The notes under the pieces: generated by a model
Databases searched by the model: none
Told to the model about the DNA's origin: nothing
Seen by the model: the letters and a program-made list of their open reading frames with translations, nothing else
NCBI GenBank assembly: GCA_037962975.1
Contig: CM075670.1
Location: 231,192,242-231,256,241 of the forward strand
Length of the DNA stretch: 64,000 bases
Reading direction: 5' to 3'
Source: Clitoria ternatea
Taxonomy: Eukaryota > Streptophyta > Magnoliopsida > Fabales > Fabaceae
Part shown: in pieces, positions 48,560 to 60,482 of the stretch
How the letters are laid out: every line of letters starts with the position of its first letter
Position numbering within the stretch: the stretch's first letter is position 1
Made by a program: the position numbers and the translations under genes

Positions 48560-49550
48560 TACTCTAAAGCCTTAAAAAAACATTGTTTAAAGGAAATCAA
48601 TTGCGTAAGTACTTTTGAAATTACTATATTTTAAATATCTTTGAGTCGTGACCAAAGCATTGACAGCCCTTGGTCGTATTTTGTGGATGAAAATAAACCT
48701 TACAAAGACAAAAGTGAAGTGATTGGAGCATAGGGAAAAAAAAACCTCTCTAGTGTGTGTATTTGTTTGTTTTCATTACTTAAGATGGAGAAGTGCTAAG
48801 CTTAAATGTTAAAGCATTAAATCAGTTTTATACTCAAAGTTTATATAAGTGTTATGTTTTACGTAATCTTATCAGAATTGAGATTTTGGACAAATTCATT
48901 AAGTTTTTATAAACTTGTAAAATTGAAATTCCAACTAAAATTATAGGATTTTAATTAAAATCAAAATAATATTATAATAGTGTATAAAAAACACAAATTT
49001 ATTAATTTAATATTTTAGATTTGAAATAAAGTAGGCGGAAAAGATTTTAAGTTCAATACAAGTTCACAAAGTCACATATAGAAAAGACTAAGGTGTAAAG
49101 AAGACTCACAGAAGATATAAAAAACACATAAGTTGCTAATGCAAGTAAGAATGTCGTAAACGTAGAAGATGAGCACAGAGAATACATGAATATAAGTCCA
49201 AAGCAGTGTTGCACCATCAAGCATCGAATCAAAAGCACGAATTGTGAAATGCACTATGATGTACCTAGCATAGGTCAAATTAGAAATGTCAAAATATGGT
49301 CATTTTAGTAAAAAAATGAACAAATAAAAAAATCAGTTAGAAACAATATTAAAATCTTTAAAATCGAGATATTAATAAAAATTTAGGGTTTAAGGTTTAA
49401 GATGTAAGGTTTAAAAATCCTTACCATTTTAGGAGATATTCTATAGAATCTAACTAGGTTAAGATTCTAACTAAAAATTAACTCATTTTTAAAATATCGT
49501 CGGTGATAAAGAGTACTCTTGCAAGGCGGGTTGTCACGGGCTTAAATAGG
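48560..49550. other. AT-rich intergenic DNA, nothing recognised
   Basis: No coding, repeat or RNA feature could be supported here. Confidence 0.5.
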
Positions 49551-49579
49551 AGAAGAAGGGTTCAAGTGTTGATGGAAAC

Positions 49580-50040
49580 ATGGTGAGGTGGGTTAGGTGT
49601 GGAAGCTACGGGTTTTAGAGAATATATGTTTCTTCTAATAGAGTCTGCTGTTGGATATTTTGCCTACTAATGAGTTCCATTTTCATAGACATGTGAGTTC
49701 AAGTAATCCTTGTTGTAAATATGGTGAATTAGAATTGTCCATTCACTATTTAAGGGATTGTGCTAGGGTGAGAAAGATTTGAGATTTTTTTAGGGTTGGT
49801 TTGGTTTTTTCACTAGATTTTTTCACTCTCGGTCAATTAGTATGGCTCTCTCTATTTAAGGATGAGGAAAGAGACCAATTTTTATTTTGTTGTTTGGATG
49901 CTTTACCAGATGAGGAATAAAGAGGTCTTCAATGGTAAGGTGTGGTCCGGTTTCACTTTCCACTTAAAGAGTTCAACACTATTGGGTGAGGTTAATCACA
50001 GTTGGCTTCTCCGTCTAATTTGTAGATTCATTCTTTAGCT
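49580..50040 (+). pseudogene. LINE (non-LTR retrotransposon) 3' coding relic
   Basis: One frame over 49663-49782 reads PTNEFHFHRHVSSSNPCCKYG then LRDCARVRKI before a stop. It resembles the zinc-binding zf-RVT region (reverse-transcriptase C-terminus) of plant LINE-1 elements, which has LPTN..., a Cys pair and H..LRDC.....W. Flanking DNA keeps weak similarity in other frames (for example WLSLFKDEERDQFLF-like sequence near 49850). Very decayed; orientation plus. Confidence 0.55.
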
Positions 50041-50099
50041 TACATTGTTAGGACTTTTTTTGGTAGGGACTTGATCCGGAATGCATACCAGGCACTACA

Positions 50100-50680
50100 A
50101 TTGTGTATAATATCGGCCCATATATATTTTTATAGGTAAATCATGGTTTAAATATTGGATGAGGTGCTCCAAGGCCGATGTAATTAACATGTTAAAGTAC
50201 GGATTGATTAAACATGACCCCGATCAAGAGGCTGACATCTAACTAAGTCAGGTAAGGTATGAGCAACATGTCCCTGTTGATATTGTGGCTATATATGTTA
50301 GAAGGGGGTCAAATCAACTCTTCTACTCAGGGAAGTTCTATAAATACAACTCATTTATTAACTTGAAAGGGATTCTGAATACTTTCTTAAGAACCTCCGT
50401 AATCACTCTATTTTTCGTAATCATCGTACTGATTTAAGCATCGGAAAATCTTTTAGAGGTACACCTCCGGTGTGCTCCCTCAACCACGGTTCAGATTAGA
50501 CGCAAATCCTCACCTTAACGTGAAGAGCTCAGATCCCCACTGGACCTGGGTGTATACTATCAAATTCCACTGAGACGGTGTAAAACTGAGAGTGAGTGAG
50601 GTACCTTAGGCACCGGTTACTCGGAGACGTACTCTATACCCCAGACACCGGACAGATCAGGACTAAATACTCATCTCTTG
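50100..50680 (+). repeat. Old LTR-like fragment
   Basis: Contains CTATAAATAC at about 50338, then ACTTTCTTAAGAACCTCCGT and CTGATTTAAGCATCGGA. This TATA-plus-leader arrangement is one I associate with legume Gypsy (Ogre/Tat-type) LTRs. The boundaries are not visible and no target duplication was found. Confidence 0.45.
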
Positions 50681-50689
50681 TTTTATTTT

Positions 50690-51440
50690 TTATTCCTTAG
50701 CATAAAAAAATCTTTGGCAAATTTTTAATTGAAGTTCAAGTGTGCCTAATATCAAGGGTTGACAACCCTCACTAGTCCATATCACATTATGTCTTAACAC
50801 CTTCTACTTCATTTGAAACCCATAAAAAGATTATCAAAGACATCTAATTTCTCATTTGTATGGGTAAATTAATAAAATAAAGTTACATCTACGTAAAAAA
50901 AAGAAATATGGATAACTAGAGTCAAAAACAAGCTAATATACCTTTCCTCTATACTTAAATAAAACTACTTTACAAGTACAAGTAGGCGTGCTTACTTTTC
51001 CTTTTTGAAGCATTAACTCCAATATCTAGGAGCAAGCAGCCTTTACTATTGCAAGAAACTCTCCATCTTTTTTTTTCTTTTGGAACAAAGTTATGTAAAT
51101 ACAATGCATACAGCAAATTAAAATTAGGTACAGAGCTATCAAATAATTAAGTTATTACAATTTCACTATAATAACAGCATTTCAGCTTATAACTTTTTAT
51201 TTTCTGCTTGCTGCAGTGATTCCTGGTCCATTTCTGCAGCAGAGTACTCCATTAAGGTTCCTAAGTGCCTTAACTAATTTACAACATTTGGTACTAGTTT
51301 ATCTTATTAGGCATATTTTAAACAAAATTTTACTAAGCTGCATGTGATTTAGTCACATGCTTGATGTCACTTGTTATTAACTTAAATAAGATTCAGGTAA
51401 AAGTTACATAACACAGCATATGCAAACCATGACTTCAGTT
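50690..51440. other. Intergenic, nothing recognised
   Basis: AT-rich sequence without a supported feature. Confidence 0.5.
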
Positions 51441-51448
51441 CTGAGCTT

Positions 51449-51634
51449 TCAGTTCCATAAATCTAGAGATACTTGCTCTGAAAACTTTGTTCCTACCACG
51501 TGGAAGTTATGTCCTGCAGACAACAAGAGCGCACTCATATCTGCTCTTGTTACTATATCAAATCTCTTTATAACTTTCCAAGAACTTGGCTTGGCAGCTT
51601 TAACCCAAAGTTGCATGTAACCTTGACTTTCCAT
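51449..51634 (-). CDS. Unidentified small ORF or terminal exon
   Basis: 61 codons: MESQGYMQLWVKAAKPSSWK, then IVTRADMSALLLSAGHNFHV and a C-terminal SEQVSLDLWN. The composition is balanced and protein-like, unlike the low-complexity open stretches around it. It could be the last exon of a gene fragment, with an acceptor-like AG before the Met near 51637. No family recognised. Confidence 0.3.
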   Translation of the reverse strand: MESQGYMQLWVKAAKPSSWKVIKRFDIVTRADMSALLLSAGHNFHVVGTKFSEQVSLDLWN

Positions 51635-51639
51635 TTTCT

Positions 51640-52750
51640 TATTTGTCAGTCATATTAATATCTTTCCTGAGATGAACCAAAACAAAAATCAAAAGCTAAA
51701 GCTGAAATGTATGTAAGTTAGCTAAGAGAATAACTAGAAATATAATTAATGGTTGTGATGAATCTATTGGAGTTAGAGATATGACAAACAGGACATATTT
51801 GAGTTTTTCCCCATTTCAAGGAAGTTTTTTTTTTCTTCCAAGCTGGGAAACTGTGCATTATGGAGATCAGCAATTGGGGTGCCACGGCTAGCTAACTCTC
51901 CTCTTTAGTTGTCCCTTTCTTTTGTTGGTCAGTTTTGGACTTTTCCTTCAATTAAGATGCGTATCTCTCAGGATTGCATGAGGCCTCCCTATAGGAATAA
52001 TATTAATCCCCTTCAGGGTAATAACAGTTTTCAATTGTTACTATTATTACTAATCCTTTACCCAACTACTAAAATCATCCACCAATAGCCTTGCAAAATT
52101 GCTTGTGCAGAAGAATTATGAAAGCTCAATACACCTAATTCCTATCTCGTGGGGTAAAAAGAGTAAATGAAAAGACCACACTCATTGGAAGCATTAATGT
52201 ACACACCATATCAAAGTTCAAATTAAAATTACTATTATAATAAAAAAATTCAACTGTGTCCATTGTCCACTAAGCCTATCATTATAGAGCAAGTATCAAA
52301 ATCGTATACCATCTTGAATTTAGTCAAACAAAGCACTGATTTCAGGATATATAATAGTCAATTAATTAATTTAATCAAACAGAACATTTGAGCCAAAGGG
52401 GCACCCAAAGAATAAAATTGTAAAAAAAGAAATGATGAAATGGGGAAATTGGAAAACATGACTATTATAATATGAAAAGGGGAGTTACAAGTTACAACAA
52501 TAATAGGGTGATCTCTGAACACTACATGGCCCATTCACAGAACCAGCACCCACAAGGTTACCCGCTTTATGATATGTTACACATTCATAATCATTATTCC
52601 TTATCGCACTCATTATCTTGCATTCATTACAATTTTTTCTTCTCCAACAAACTCAAACCTGAAAACAAATCAACAACAAATAACACCCCTTTTTTTTCTC
52701 TTCTCTTCTCTGTAACTAAAATCCAGAAAATTTCATCATCTCATGAGCCA
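51640..52750. other. Downstream flank of the bZIP gene, no other gene
   Basis: Holds the presumed 3' UTR of the bZIP gene at its right end, including a pyrimidine-rich plus-strand TTTTTTTTCTCTTCTCTTCT near 52690. No clear AATAAA on the minus strand was found; a CATAAA variant is near 52567. The rest is unassigned. Confidence 0.5.
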
Positions 52751-52756
52751 TCCCCT

Positions 52757-53245
52757 TTAGTACTGCAATATGTCTGCAGAAGCCATAATAGGGTGGTTCA
52801 TATAAGCCATGTTCAAAGAGTTGTTGATATTGAAGAAGCCATTATCAAGTTCAAAGGAGGAGGTTGTTGTTGGGCCTGCAGGCCCAAAAACCCCATTGGT
52901 GGTATTCAAGAAGTCGATGATCTCATTCAAAGACTCTAACCTGTGACTCAACTCACCCACTTGCGCCCTCAGAACAGAGTTCTCTGCTTCAACTGCCAAG
53001 TACTTTTGTGTGGTGATGTTAACAGAACTGAGTATGTGGTGATTCTCGTTCCTTAGCTGAGCCACCTGTGCGGCCAAATCATCCAAGTGCTTCTGCTTCC
53101 TCATTCGAGATCTTCTTGCAGATTCACGGTTCGATATCATTCTCTTCCTCTTCCTCTGATCCATCAGTGCCTGTAAGTTTTCTTCAGAACCAGAGTTTTG
53201 AAGCAAAGATGATGACCCTGAAGATGTTCCACTTGATGAAGCCAT
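52757..53245 (-). CDS. bZIP transcription factor, S1 group (bZIP11/bZIP44-like)
   Basis: 162 codons, intronless as usual for S1 bZIPs. A Ser-rich N-terminus (residues 2-20) precedes the basic region (about 31-52: RKRKRMISNRESARRSR, with Asn39 and Arg47 in the conserved N-x7-R spacing). A long leucine zipper has heptad positions L57, L64, I71, T78, V85, L92, L99, L106 and L113. The C-terminus is short. S1 bZIPs bind ACGT/ACTCAT promoter elements in the nucleus as heterodimers with group C bZIPs and reprogram amino-acid and sugar metabolism under low energy (family knowledge). The 590-nt leader carries three uORFs including the sucrose-control peptide. It is intact and the only convincing host gene here. 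Confidence 0.95.
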   Translation of the reverse strand: MASSSGTSSGSSSLLQNSGSEENLQALMDQRKRKRMISNRESARRSRMRKQKHLDDLAAQVAQLRNENHHILSSVNITTQKYLAVEAENSVLRAQVGELSHRLESLNEIIDFLNTTNGVFGPAGPTTTSSFELDNGFFNINNSLNMAYMNHPIMASADILQY

Positions 53246-53260
53246 GTGAGAGATACCAAC

Positions 53261-53284
53261 ACCAACACCAATACCAATACCAAT
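53261..53284. repeat. Hexanucleotide repeat before the bZIP start
   Basis: Four imperfect copies of TATTGG/TGTTGG (minus strand) lie in the leader, about 15 nt from the ATG. The repeat could vary in copy number. Confidence 0.8.
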
Positions 53285-53446
53285 AAAAGTTTATTGAAAT
53301 AACAGAAACTCCGCAGGACCCAGACACGACCCAGACACTAAGCAGAAAATGCAAAACAAAAAAAAAGGAAGAAAAATATTGCAGATGGAAATAAAAAGGA
53401 TTATAAAAAAAACCTATGCCTTAATAATAAAAATTATTAGTGATAA

Positions 53447-53572
53447 TCATGAAACGTAGTAGAGCCAGTAAAGGAAGACAACAGAGAAAGATTGAACTAA
53501 ATGGGTCCTGCGCCTGACAGTAGAATTGATCATACACCCAGAAAAGAAGATTTCACTGAGAATTGGATACAT
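53447..53572 (-). CDS. Conserved sucrose-control upstream ORF (CPuORF1 type)
   Basis: 41 codons from ATG 53572 to TGA 53447, 201 nt before the bZIP start. The C-terminal half, STVRRRTHLVQSFSVVFLYW and then LYYVS, matches the conserved sucrose control peptide of S1 bZIP leaders. In that family the nascent peptide stalls the ribosome when sucrose is high and lowers translation of the main ORF. The start is the first in-frame ATG; a second in-frame Met at residue 14 could also serve. It is too short for a default gene caller. Confidence 0.92.
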   Translation of the reverse strand: MYPILSEIFFSGCMINSTVRRRTHLVQSFSVVFLYWLYYVS

Positions 53573-53606
53573 GAATCTCAAACATTAAGAACAAGAGGTT
53601 GGGCAT
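53553..53606 (-). CDS. Short upstream ORF overlapping the sucrose-control uORF
   Basis: 17 codons (MPNLLFLMFEIHVSNSQ) from 53606 to the TGA at 53553, in another frame and overlapping the first 20 nt of the conserved uORF. Ribosomes translating it would pass the conserved uORF's ATG, so it may tune how often that uORF is used. The peptide itself is probably not functional. Confidence 0.6.
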   Translation of the reverse strand: MPNLLFLMFEIHVSNSQ

Positions 53607-53664
53607 TTAAGATTGGCTTAAAGGATGGAAAAGCTTGGAACTTTGGAACTCAGATTGAAAAAGG

Positions 53665-53778
53665 TTAAGGATTTGCAGAAGGGGTGTGGAGGATTGAAGG
53701 AGTCAGGGGATGGAGCTGAACATCAGTGGGAGCAAGTGAAAGTTTTGGGATTAGAGAGGGGGAGGTCACAGGGACCAT
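53665..53778 (-). CDS. First upstream ORF of the bZIP leader
   Basis: 37 codons, Pro/Ser/Leu-rich (MVPVTSPSLIPKLSLAP at the start), ending at the TAA at 53665. S1 bZIP leaders usually have several uORFs of which only one is conserved. This one has no recognised motif. Confidence 0.55.
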   Translation of the reverse strand: MVPVTSPSLIPKLSLAPTDVQLHPLTPSILHTPSANP

Positions 53779-53860
53779 AAACTGTATCAACAAATATCTT
53801 AAAAGTGTGATGAGAAAGGAGGAGGAAAGTGGAAGGGGACTATGCAGGATTGAAGCAGAG

Positions 53861-53868
53861 AATTTATA
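53861..53868 (-). promoter_or_regulatory. Putative TATA box of the bZIP gene
   Basis: The minus strand reads TCTATAAATTC, which would place the transcript start near 53830, upstream of all three uORFs. Confidence 0.6.
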
Positions 53869-53869
53869 G

Positions 53870-55625
53870 ACCCAAATTGGCCAACAAGTTGATGAAAATA
53901 ATATAAAAGACTGAAAGTATTAATTGCTTTTCTTATGTTGAACTGTTGAAATCCAAAACGATAAACAGAGAAACAGGGGAAAATAAAATTAGCCTCTATT
54001 TTTCTTTATAATAATAAGAAGAAGAAAATGGGGATTCTTCTGAAGGTTGACACTTGACAGAGGTAATAAGTAGAATCATCCTGATAACAAGTGCTATATC
54101 GATATTATTAAAGTTTACGTGGGAATTATTTAAAAATTAAAATAAAATAAATTTTAATAATATTTTTAAATAAAAAATTATTTTAATTTCCTTAACTAAT
54201 ATTCTTATAAAATAAAAGAGAGTAAGTAACTATAGAAATCCAGCTGGGAACCAACAATCACAGATGATGCATCGTCTTATTTGAATAAACTTCCAAACTG
54301 CAAACAGAATCTCTGATTTTCTTTATATTATTGGGTCGGTTGCACTCTCTCTCTAAAAAATTAAAATTAAATGGAGTTTCAATACTCAATACTTGGCGAA
54401 TGAAATTATACTTCTTAGTTTATTTTTTGTAGAACATAGACACAGAAGATACCATGCTTCAACTGAAAAGCATAGTGTTTAACTAATTAACATATAATTC
54501 AATGCATAACTTTATATGCACTGATTGATCTTTGTCACAATAAACATCCATCTCAAATTATACCAACATGATGTAATATGAATATAAAAAGATTAGTTAG
54601 TAAGTTATTATATTGGTTATTAGTTTATTAATTGATTGAGTTGGTTAGTTTGTCTGCTTAGTTAAGCTTATAAGTGTTTTATTCCTTCATAAATAATTGT
54701 GACCCTCTTTTGTATTTTTCACAATTTAAATACTATGAATTTCTTTTTCTATGATATATGATCTCACTAAATTGATTATTAAAAGATAAAAAAAATAATG
54801 ATTTTTTATTTAAAAACATCATTAATATTCATTTATTTTAATTTTCAAACAATTTATATAAAATTTTTAATAAAATAAATTTATTTTTAATTTGTTATTC
54901 TACCTAAGATTATACATATTAGATAAATTAAGAAAAGATATCAAAACCTATATAGAGAAGACTTTGGATTACCATTGATTTTATACCAAAAACACAGGAG
55001 CAGGACAATTAAACCACTCATAAAGCAAAAATGTAAGACCCTTCCATCTAAGCTCATGCTTTCTTGGTCCTTCGATGAACGAAGAACAAGGTGTCGCAGA
55101 AAATGGCTTTTCGTACAAAATGGAAGAACCACCATTTATAATCCAAGTGTCATATGCTAGGCTGCAAGACAAAAGAAGACGGTGTCTTTTTCCTTATATG
55201 CATCAAAGATCATTAAAAAGAATTCTTATATGATTGTCACAAAATTTCATTTACATTGCTAATAGTAAATTTCAAGTTTCAATAATTTTATGTTCACTTT
55301 GTCCCACGCAACCATTTTGGCTAACCATGGCACATAATGCAAATGGATGGATTTTACTGAAAAACCTCTCCAACCATTATAAGTAATTGCATATCTTTTT
55401 TACACTTATTCTTCTTATTAGGAATGGTAAGATCAGTTTGATCTCCTTGATCTGTAAAAAAAATGATAACATGGATTAGAAGTATTCAACTTAGCATCTT
55501 GTTCAACTAGTACTACTTCAACCTTGCGACTAAACTTATGGATCAAACAGGTTACCCATCAAATTATGTTTATTTTAGTTAGTATAACTTATTTTAATGT
55601 TTTAACAATTTAAGTTTAAAAACAA
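53870..55625. other. Upstream flank of the bZIP gene, no other gene
   Basis: Promoter-proximal then AT-rich DNA. Open stretches around 54941-55172 on both strands show no family motif. Confidence 0.5.
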
Positions 55626-57965
55626 GTAAAACTATATTCTTTCCTTTTACGTTTTAAGGTTTGTTTGAGTTGATCCTTCATGTTTTATTAACCCAAAAAG
55701 GTCTTTGATGTTTCATAAGATAGGTCAAGTTGGTTTTTTCCATCAACATGGTTAACCTAGTTAACAAAACTTTCCTACATGGCGCATAGTTGTCAGCCAC
55801 GACACTACATGACTATTAACGGAGCATTAAAAAGAATATGGATTTGTGACAGTTAGAATTCAATTTGTCGTAATTATCAACTGCCACAAATTTTTCAACC
55901 CTACTAGCTTATAATGTCTTCCTTACATCAAGAAGGAGCCCTTTTTATCTATCAATGGAAAGATATTTGTGTGTGGCATGATAAGGAATCCTAGAAAAGA
56001 TTGATCAAAACTCCTTTCCCGGGCCTATGAAGATCTCTACGTACTTGTCCAATCCAGGACAATGAGATCTTTCGGTCTATGTGCATGGCAGCAACTCAAG
56101 TAAAGATCATTTCAACTTTAATTAAGTGATAGAAAAGCATTACAATTAGTTCAAATATGGAAAATAGGTAAACCCAACTTTAATATACTAAATCCTATCT
56201 CCAAATTGTAAAATTTTCCAAAACTACCACAATTATTCAAATTATGAACTAAAAAACACAAAATGAAAAAAAAAGTGAATAGGTTAAGAAAATTAATAGA
56301 GTGCACAAACACAAAACCATAAAGTTACCTAAGTAAACAACCAAAGTAGTTAAGAAAGTTTTTCCTTTTTTGATTCTATAATTTCTTCACTAAAAATGAA
56401 GTAGATAATGGAAGCATTTCCCCTTGTCTGATTCTACAATTTCATTATTACTACTCATTTTTCTAAGTAAGCTTAAGTAACATTCATGCTAAGGTCATGA
56501 AGAGACAACGACTATTGTATGGTGTTACTGTTAACAAGTAGCACTCAAAGACAATGACGGTTCATGCTAATGGCTAAGGCTCAGGGTTAGGTCAATAATT
56601 ATGGTTCAACAACTATTCTTTGTAAGCGATGGTGAACCAATAAACAGATTTGGAAAATTCAACCTATAACCATGCAAAAATTGAAATCCCTAAAATCAGA
56701 CCTATTCAAAATCGCTTCAAGAATAAGTCTTAAGAAAAGTTTTGGTCAAATGGAGGCGGAGGAGGACGCAGAGGTGTAGTTCCACTTATATCATAGCTTA
56801 TGAAGGTCGTCGAAGATGAGAGAAAATTGTGAAGCTCTGTTAGTTGAAAGTTTTGGTGGGGGGTTTGATTAGGGTTTTGTTTAGGAGATGGAAGTGAACC
56901 AATAATGGTGTGAAAGTGACGCTATGATGGAGGATAATGTTGAAATGATGAAGAATTGAAGATGAACTGTTGTGATGATAATGAAAATAGAAGGGGAGGA
57001 AGAAGGAGACAAAACAAGCCAATAAGAAAGACCATGAATTATTTTCATTTTATTTAATTTTTAATACTAGATGGACAATAACATTATCACTTGTGTGTGT
57101 CATGTATGCTCTTGTTGTCAACTCAATTACCGGAAATGACAAAAAGTGTGACATCCCTCGTCAATTTTCTCATTTTTCCAAAATAATTTTTCGCGTTTTA
57201 ATATAAAAATCCACTCGGTCTTAATATAAAAATATTTACTTTTCTTAAATATATTCAAAGTAGTAAAATCACACTTAAATTAGCAAATTCCGACTGAAAC
57301 GGATCCAAAATACATCCATTAATAAAATAGTTGTTTAGAAACAACGAAAGAAGGAAAACGGAGTCAGGGGTCAATCGCCTGAGCGAGCCCCTGATTCGCT
57401 TAAGCGAGTGCCGACTCGCTTGAGCGAGTGCTACTCATCAACTTGAGCGTACAAGACATACGAGTAAAGCCAACAAGTCGGATTTCACCCGGAATAGGTG
57501 CATTCGGGTATCTCTCGCTCGGAAACAGCTTAACCTTCACTCAACAAAGGCTCCCTCGATCCGACATCACTCGGAAAATAAGTCCACTCGGAACCACTGG
57601 TCTTTCATCACTCAGAAAAGCTTACGTCCCTTCACTCAGGAAAGATTCACTCATATCTTCACTCGGGAGCACTCTTATCTTTCTTCACTCGAAGTTTCAG
57701 CCATAGCTCACTCGGAGTCGCTCTAACATTTTCACTCGGAAGTGAGTCTCTCGATTATTTTTCTCCCAGAAAGAAAATGAAGGATGCTCAGTTACCAACT
57801 CAATGGACCCTTGCTCGGACAAGAATGATCCACTCGGTAATTGACTATACTACAGAAATACAAATTCATTCAAAATAAACACCATTCATATAATCATCAA
57901 GAATTTATACTCACTTCACACAACATACTGATTCATCATACAGATGGTATCACACTCGAAAAAAT

Positions 57966-58007
<42 letters not shown>

Positions 58008-58199
58008 ATATTACACTTGGAATTCATTCCAAAGCACTCGGTTCCTTGGCATCAATCCTCCACTTGGCGCGCCTCCATGGCTCCGACCTCTTCCCTGTCA
58101 CTGGTTACTAAAAATTGAAAACACCAGCAAGGGTGACTGTTTAGCATTATAATTAATCTAGAACGGAATTCAAATAAAATACGAGTAGAAGTTCCGTCC

Positions 58200-58800
58200 G
58201 ATTGCTTTATCCTCAAAACTGCATATTTCGCTCGGCAATTAACTCAATCGGCGATACACTTACACTCGGCAACATATCCATTATCACTCGGCATTATTAT
58301 AATTCTCTCAGCAATATTACAGTCCTCATTCTACAGTTTTAACATTCAGCAAATAGCTTCCGCTTGGTAAATATAACAACTTTCCACTCGGAAAATATAA
58401 CAATCACTCGGCAATATATATATAATTACACTCGGCAAATACGTCAATCACTCGGTAAATACAGCCAATCACATTCGGCAATTATAGTAATTCACACTCG
58501 GTAAACATAGCCAATCACTCGGTAAATACAACCAATCACATTCGGCAAATAAGTCAAATCATACTCAGCAAATATAAAAAATCTCATCCGGCAATTATAA
58601 CAACCTGCACTCGGCAAATATCTCACACTCGGCAATATAATCAATCATACTGGGTAAATACAACAATTCATATTCGGCCACTTTAGCAAATCACTCAACA
58701 ATTATAGCCATTCACACAGTAAGCAACTCATTCTGCAAGTATAACAGTTTACCACTCGGCATAACAAATTGCACCCGACAATTATAGTAAATTACACTCG
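58200..58800. repeat. Dense CACTCGGCAA/CACTCGGTAA short repeats
   Basis: More than a dozen copies, every 20-40 bp, separated by AT-rich spacers such as ATATAACAAT, within the solo LTR. Confidence 0.85.
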
Positions 58801-59417
58801 AAAAATATAATTAATCACATACTCATCGCAATACTAAATCCATCAATTGGCATAACTGACTCTCATATAAATTTGACACCTAGTATCCAGATACTAAAAG
58901 GATCGACCTTCAGCTGGGAGTCCGACTTGACATCCCGTGAACCCGACTTGGTTCACCGAGCCCGACTTGGCTCCCCCTCAACCACTGGGTCAAAGACCTC
59001 TGGGTAGCTTAACTGGGTCCGACTTAACCACTGAAGCCAAAAACAGGGTAATTCATACCGTTGGTCGTCCTCCACCACATAATCACATATCATAATCATA
59101 CAATCCGTTTACTGGAAGCCTGTCAGGAGCCGCTCCTTGCTCGTGCAACGCACCGGCGACCACTCCCCGCCCTCAACAGTATACGGAGTATCTCATACAC
59201 AATATGTAACTCAATATAATAAACATTATCAATCTCATGCCCCACACAACAATTACTTATCATACATATACAATTCATATTTCTCATCATATCACGAGTG
59301 GCCATTATCAACACATACTCATCACTCGGGCGACTTGCTTGTCAAACCCGGCTTCACACTACCACTACACCGATTGTCACAGCATTAATTATTTCAAATC
59401 TCAATCGGCTCAAGCCA

Positions 59418-59665
59418 CATACACACGATCCGAAACCGATCGGTGTCCATACATATACATGCATTCATTCACATTCATATACAATTCATTCGGCATCATC
59501 ACAATTATCACAACAAATACTCATGTCACATACACACGATCAGAAACTGATCGGTGCTCACACACATGCATACTCATACATTCTCAAATTTCATTCAACA
59601 ACATCAAATATTTCTTTACTCATACATACACACACACGATCCTAAACCGATCGGTGTGCGCATCC
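59418..59665. repeat. Three tandem repeats of about 105 bp with GATCCGAAACCGATCGGTG
   Basis: Copies of CACACGATC.RAAAC.GATCGGTG begin near 59425, 59534 and 59636, each followed by ACATAC/CATTCA-rich sequence. They give artefactual His/Thr-rich open frames. Confidence 0.8.
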
Positions 59666-60437
59666 ATACATACATTCATACACATTCACATACTTTTCTT
59701 CCAGCTTTATTTCTTACTCGGTTTATAAATGTCTCAACAACTCGGACAGTATGTCCTATTCCAATTAATTATAACCAGAACACCCTCTTACCTCTGTTCC
59801 GAGCTTCAACAGTTGTTGGGTGCACCGTTCCACCTCCGTTCCAGCAGCAACTCCTTTAATCGTCCCACTAATGGTCGTTCCAGCACCAGTTTCTTTAAGC
59901 GCTCCACCAGTGTTGTTCCATTACCTACGGGTTTGGAACCTGAAACACGTCACATCACACCACCACTCACACGGTTAAGGGCCACTCTAAGGCTCACAGC
60001 CAAACGGAGTGGAGATCGGAATAGTACCCCCACATGCATGTACATGGTTCGGCCAAGAGAGAGAGAGAGAAGGAGGAATGCGTAAATGGATCACCCCTGC
60101 TACCAAGCTTCATCTTCATGCTTAAATGCCATGAAAACGGAAGCTACACAGCATTTTCTCCGTTACCCCAAGAAATCTGAATTTGCCAAAGAGAAAAGAG
60201 AAGGGAAAAGGCAAAATTAATGGTACCCATGGACATACCTTGAAACCACTGCCACAAAAATGTGATTATCTCAAGGTTTTGATGCAAACTGGACTTCCCC
60301 ACAGAGCATGCAGCTCGCAACAATGGAGGAAGGAAAGGAAGAAGAGAGAAACGGATGAAGAAGAAGAAGAAGAAGGTTCTCGAAAATGAATGATTGAGAG
60401 AGAGAAGCCTTTACTTAACTCATGGCAACCTATTACC

Positions 60438-60482
60438 TGCTCAACCGGTCACTTCCAACCGGTGACCTCCTCAACCGGTCAT
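60438..60482. repeat. AACCGGT palindrome cluster
   Basis: Three AACCGGT sites within 45 bp near the LTR end (CAACCGGTCA, CAACCGGTGA, CAACCGGTCA). Confidence 0.75.

Noticed and set aside
54941..55172. DTWIINGGSS-like string resembling a Copia protease motif
   Set aside because: Only a short chance-level resemblance, with no flanking gag or pol similarity.
59123..59859. His/Thr-rich overlapping open frames
   Set aside because: They arise from CACATA-rich tandem repeats within a solo LTR and have no stable family motif.
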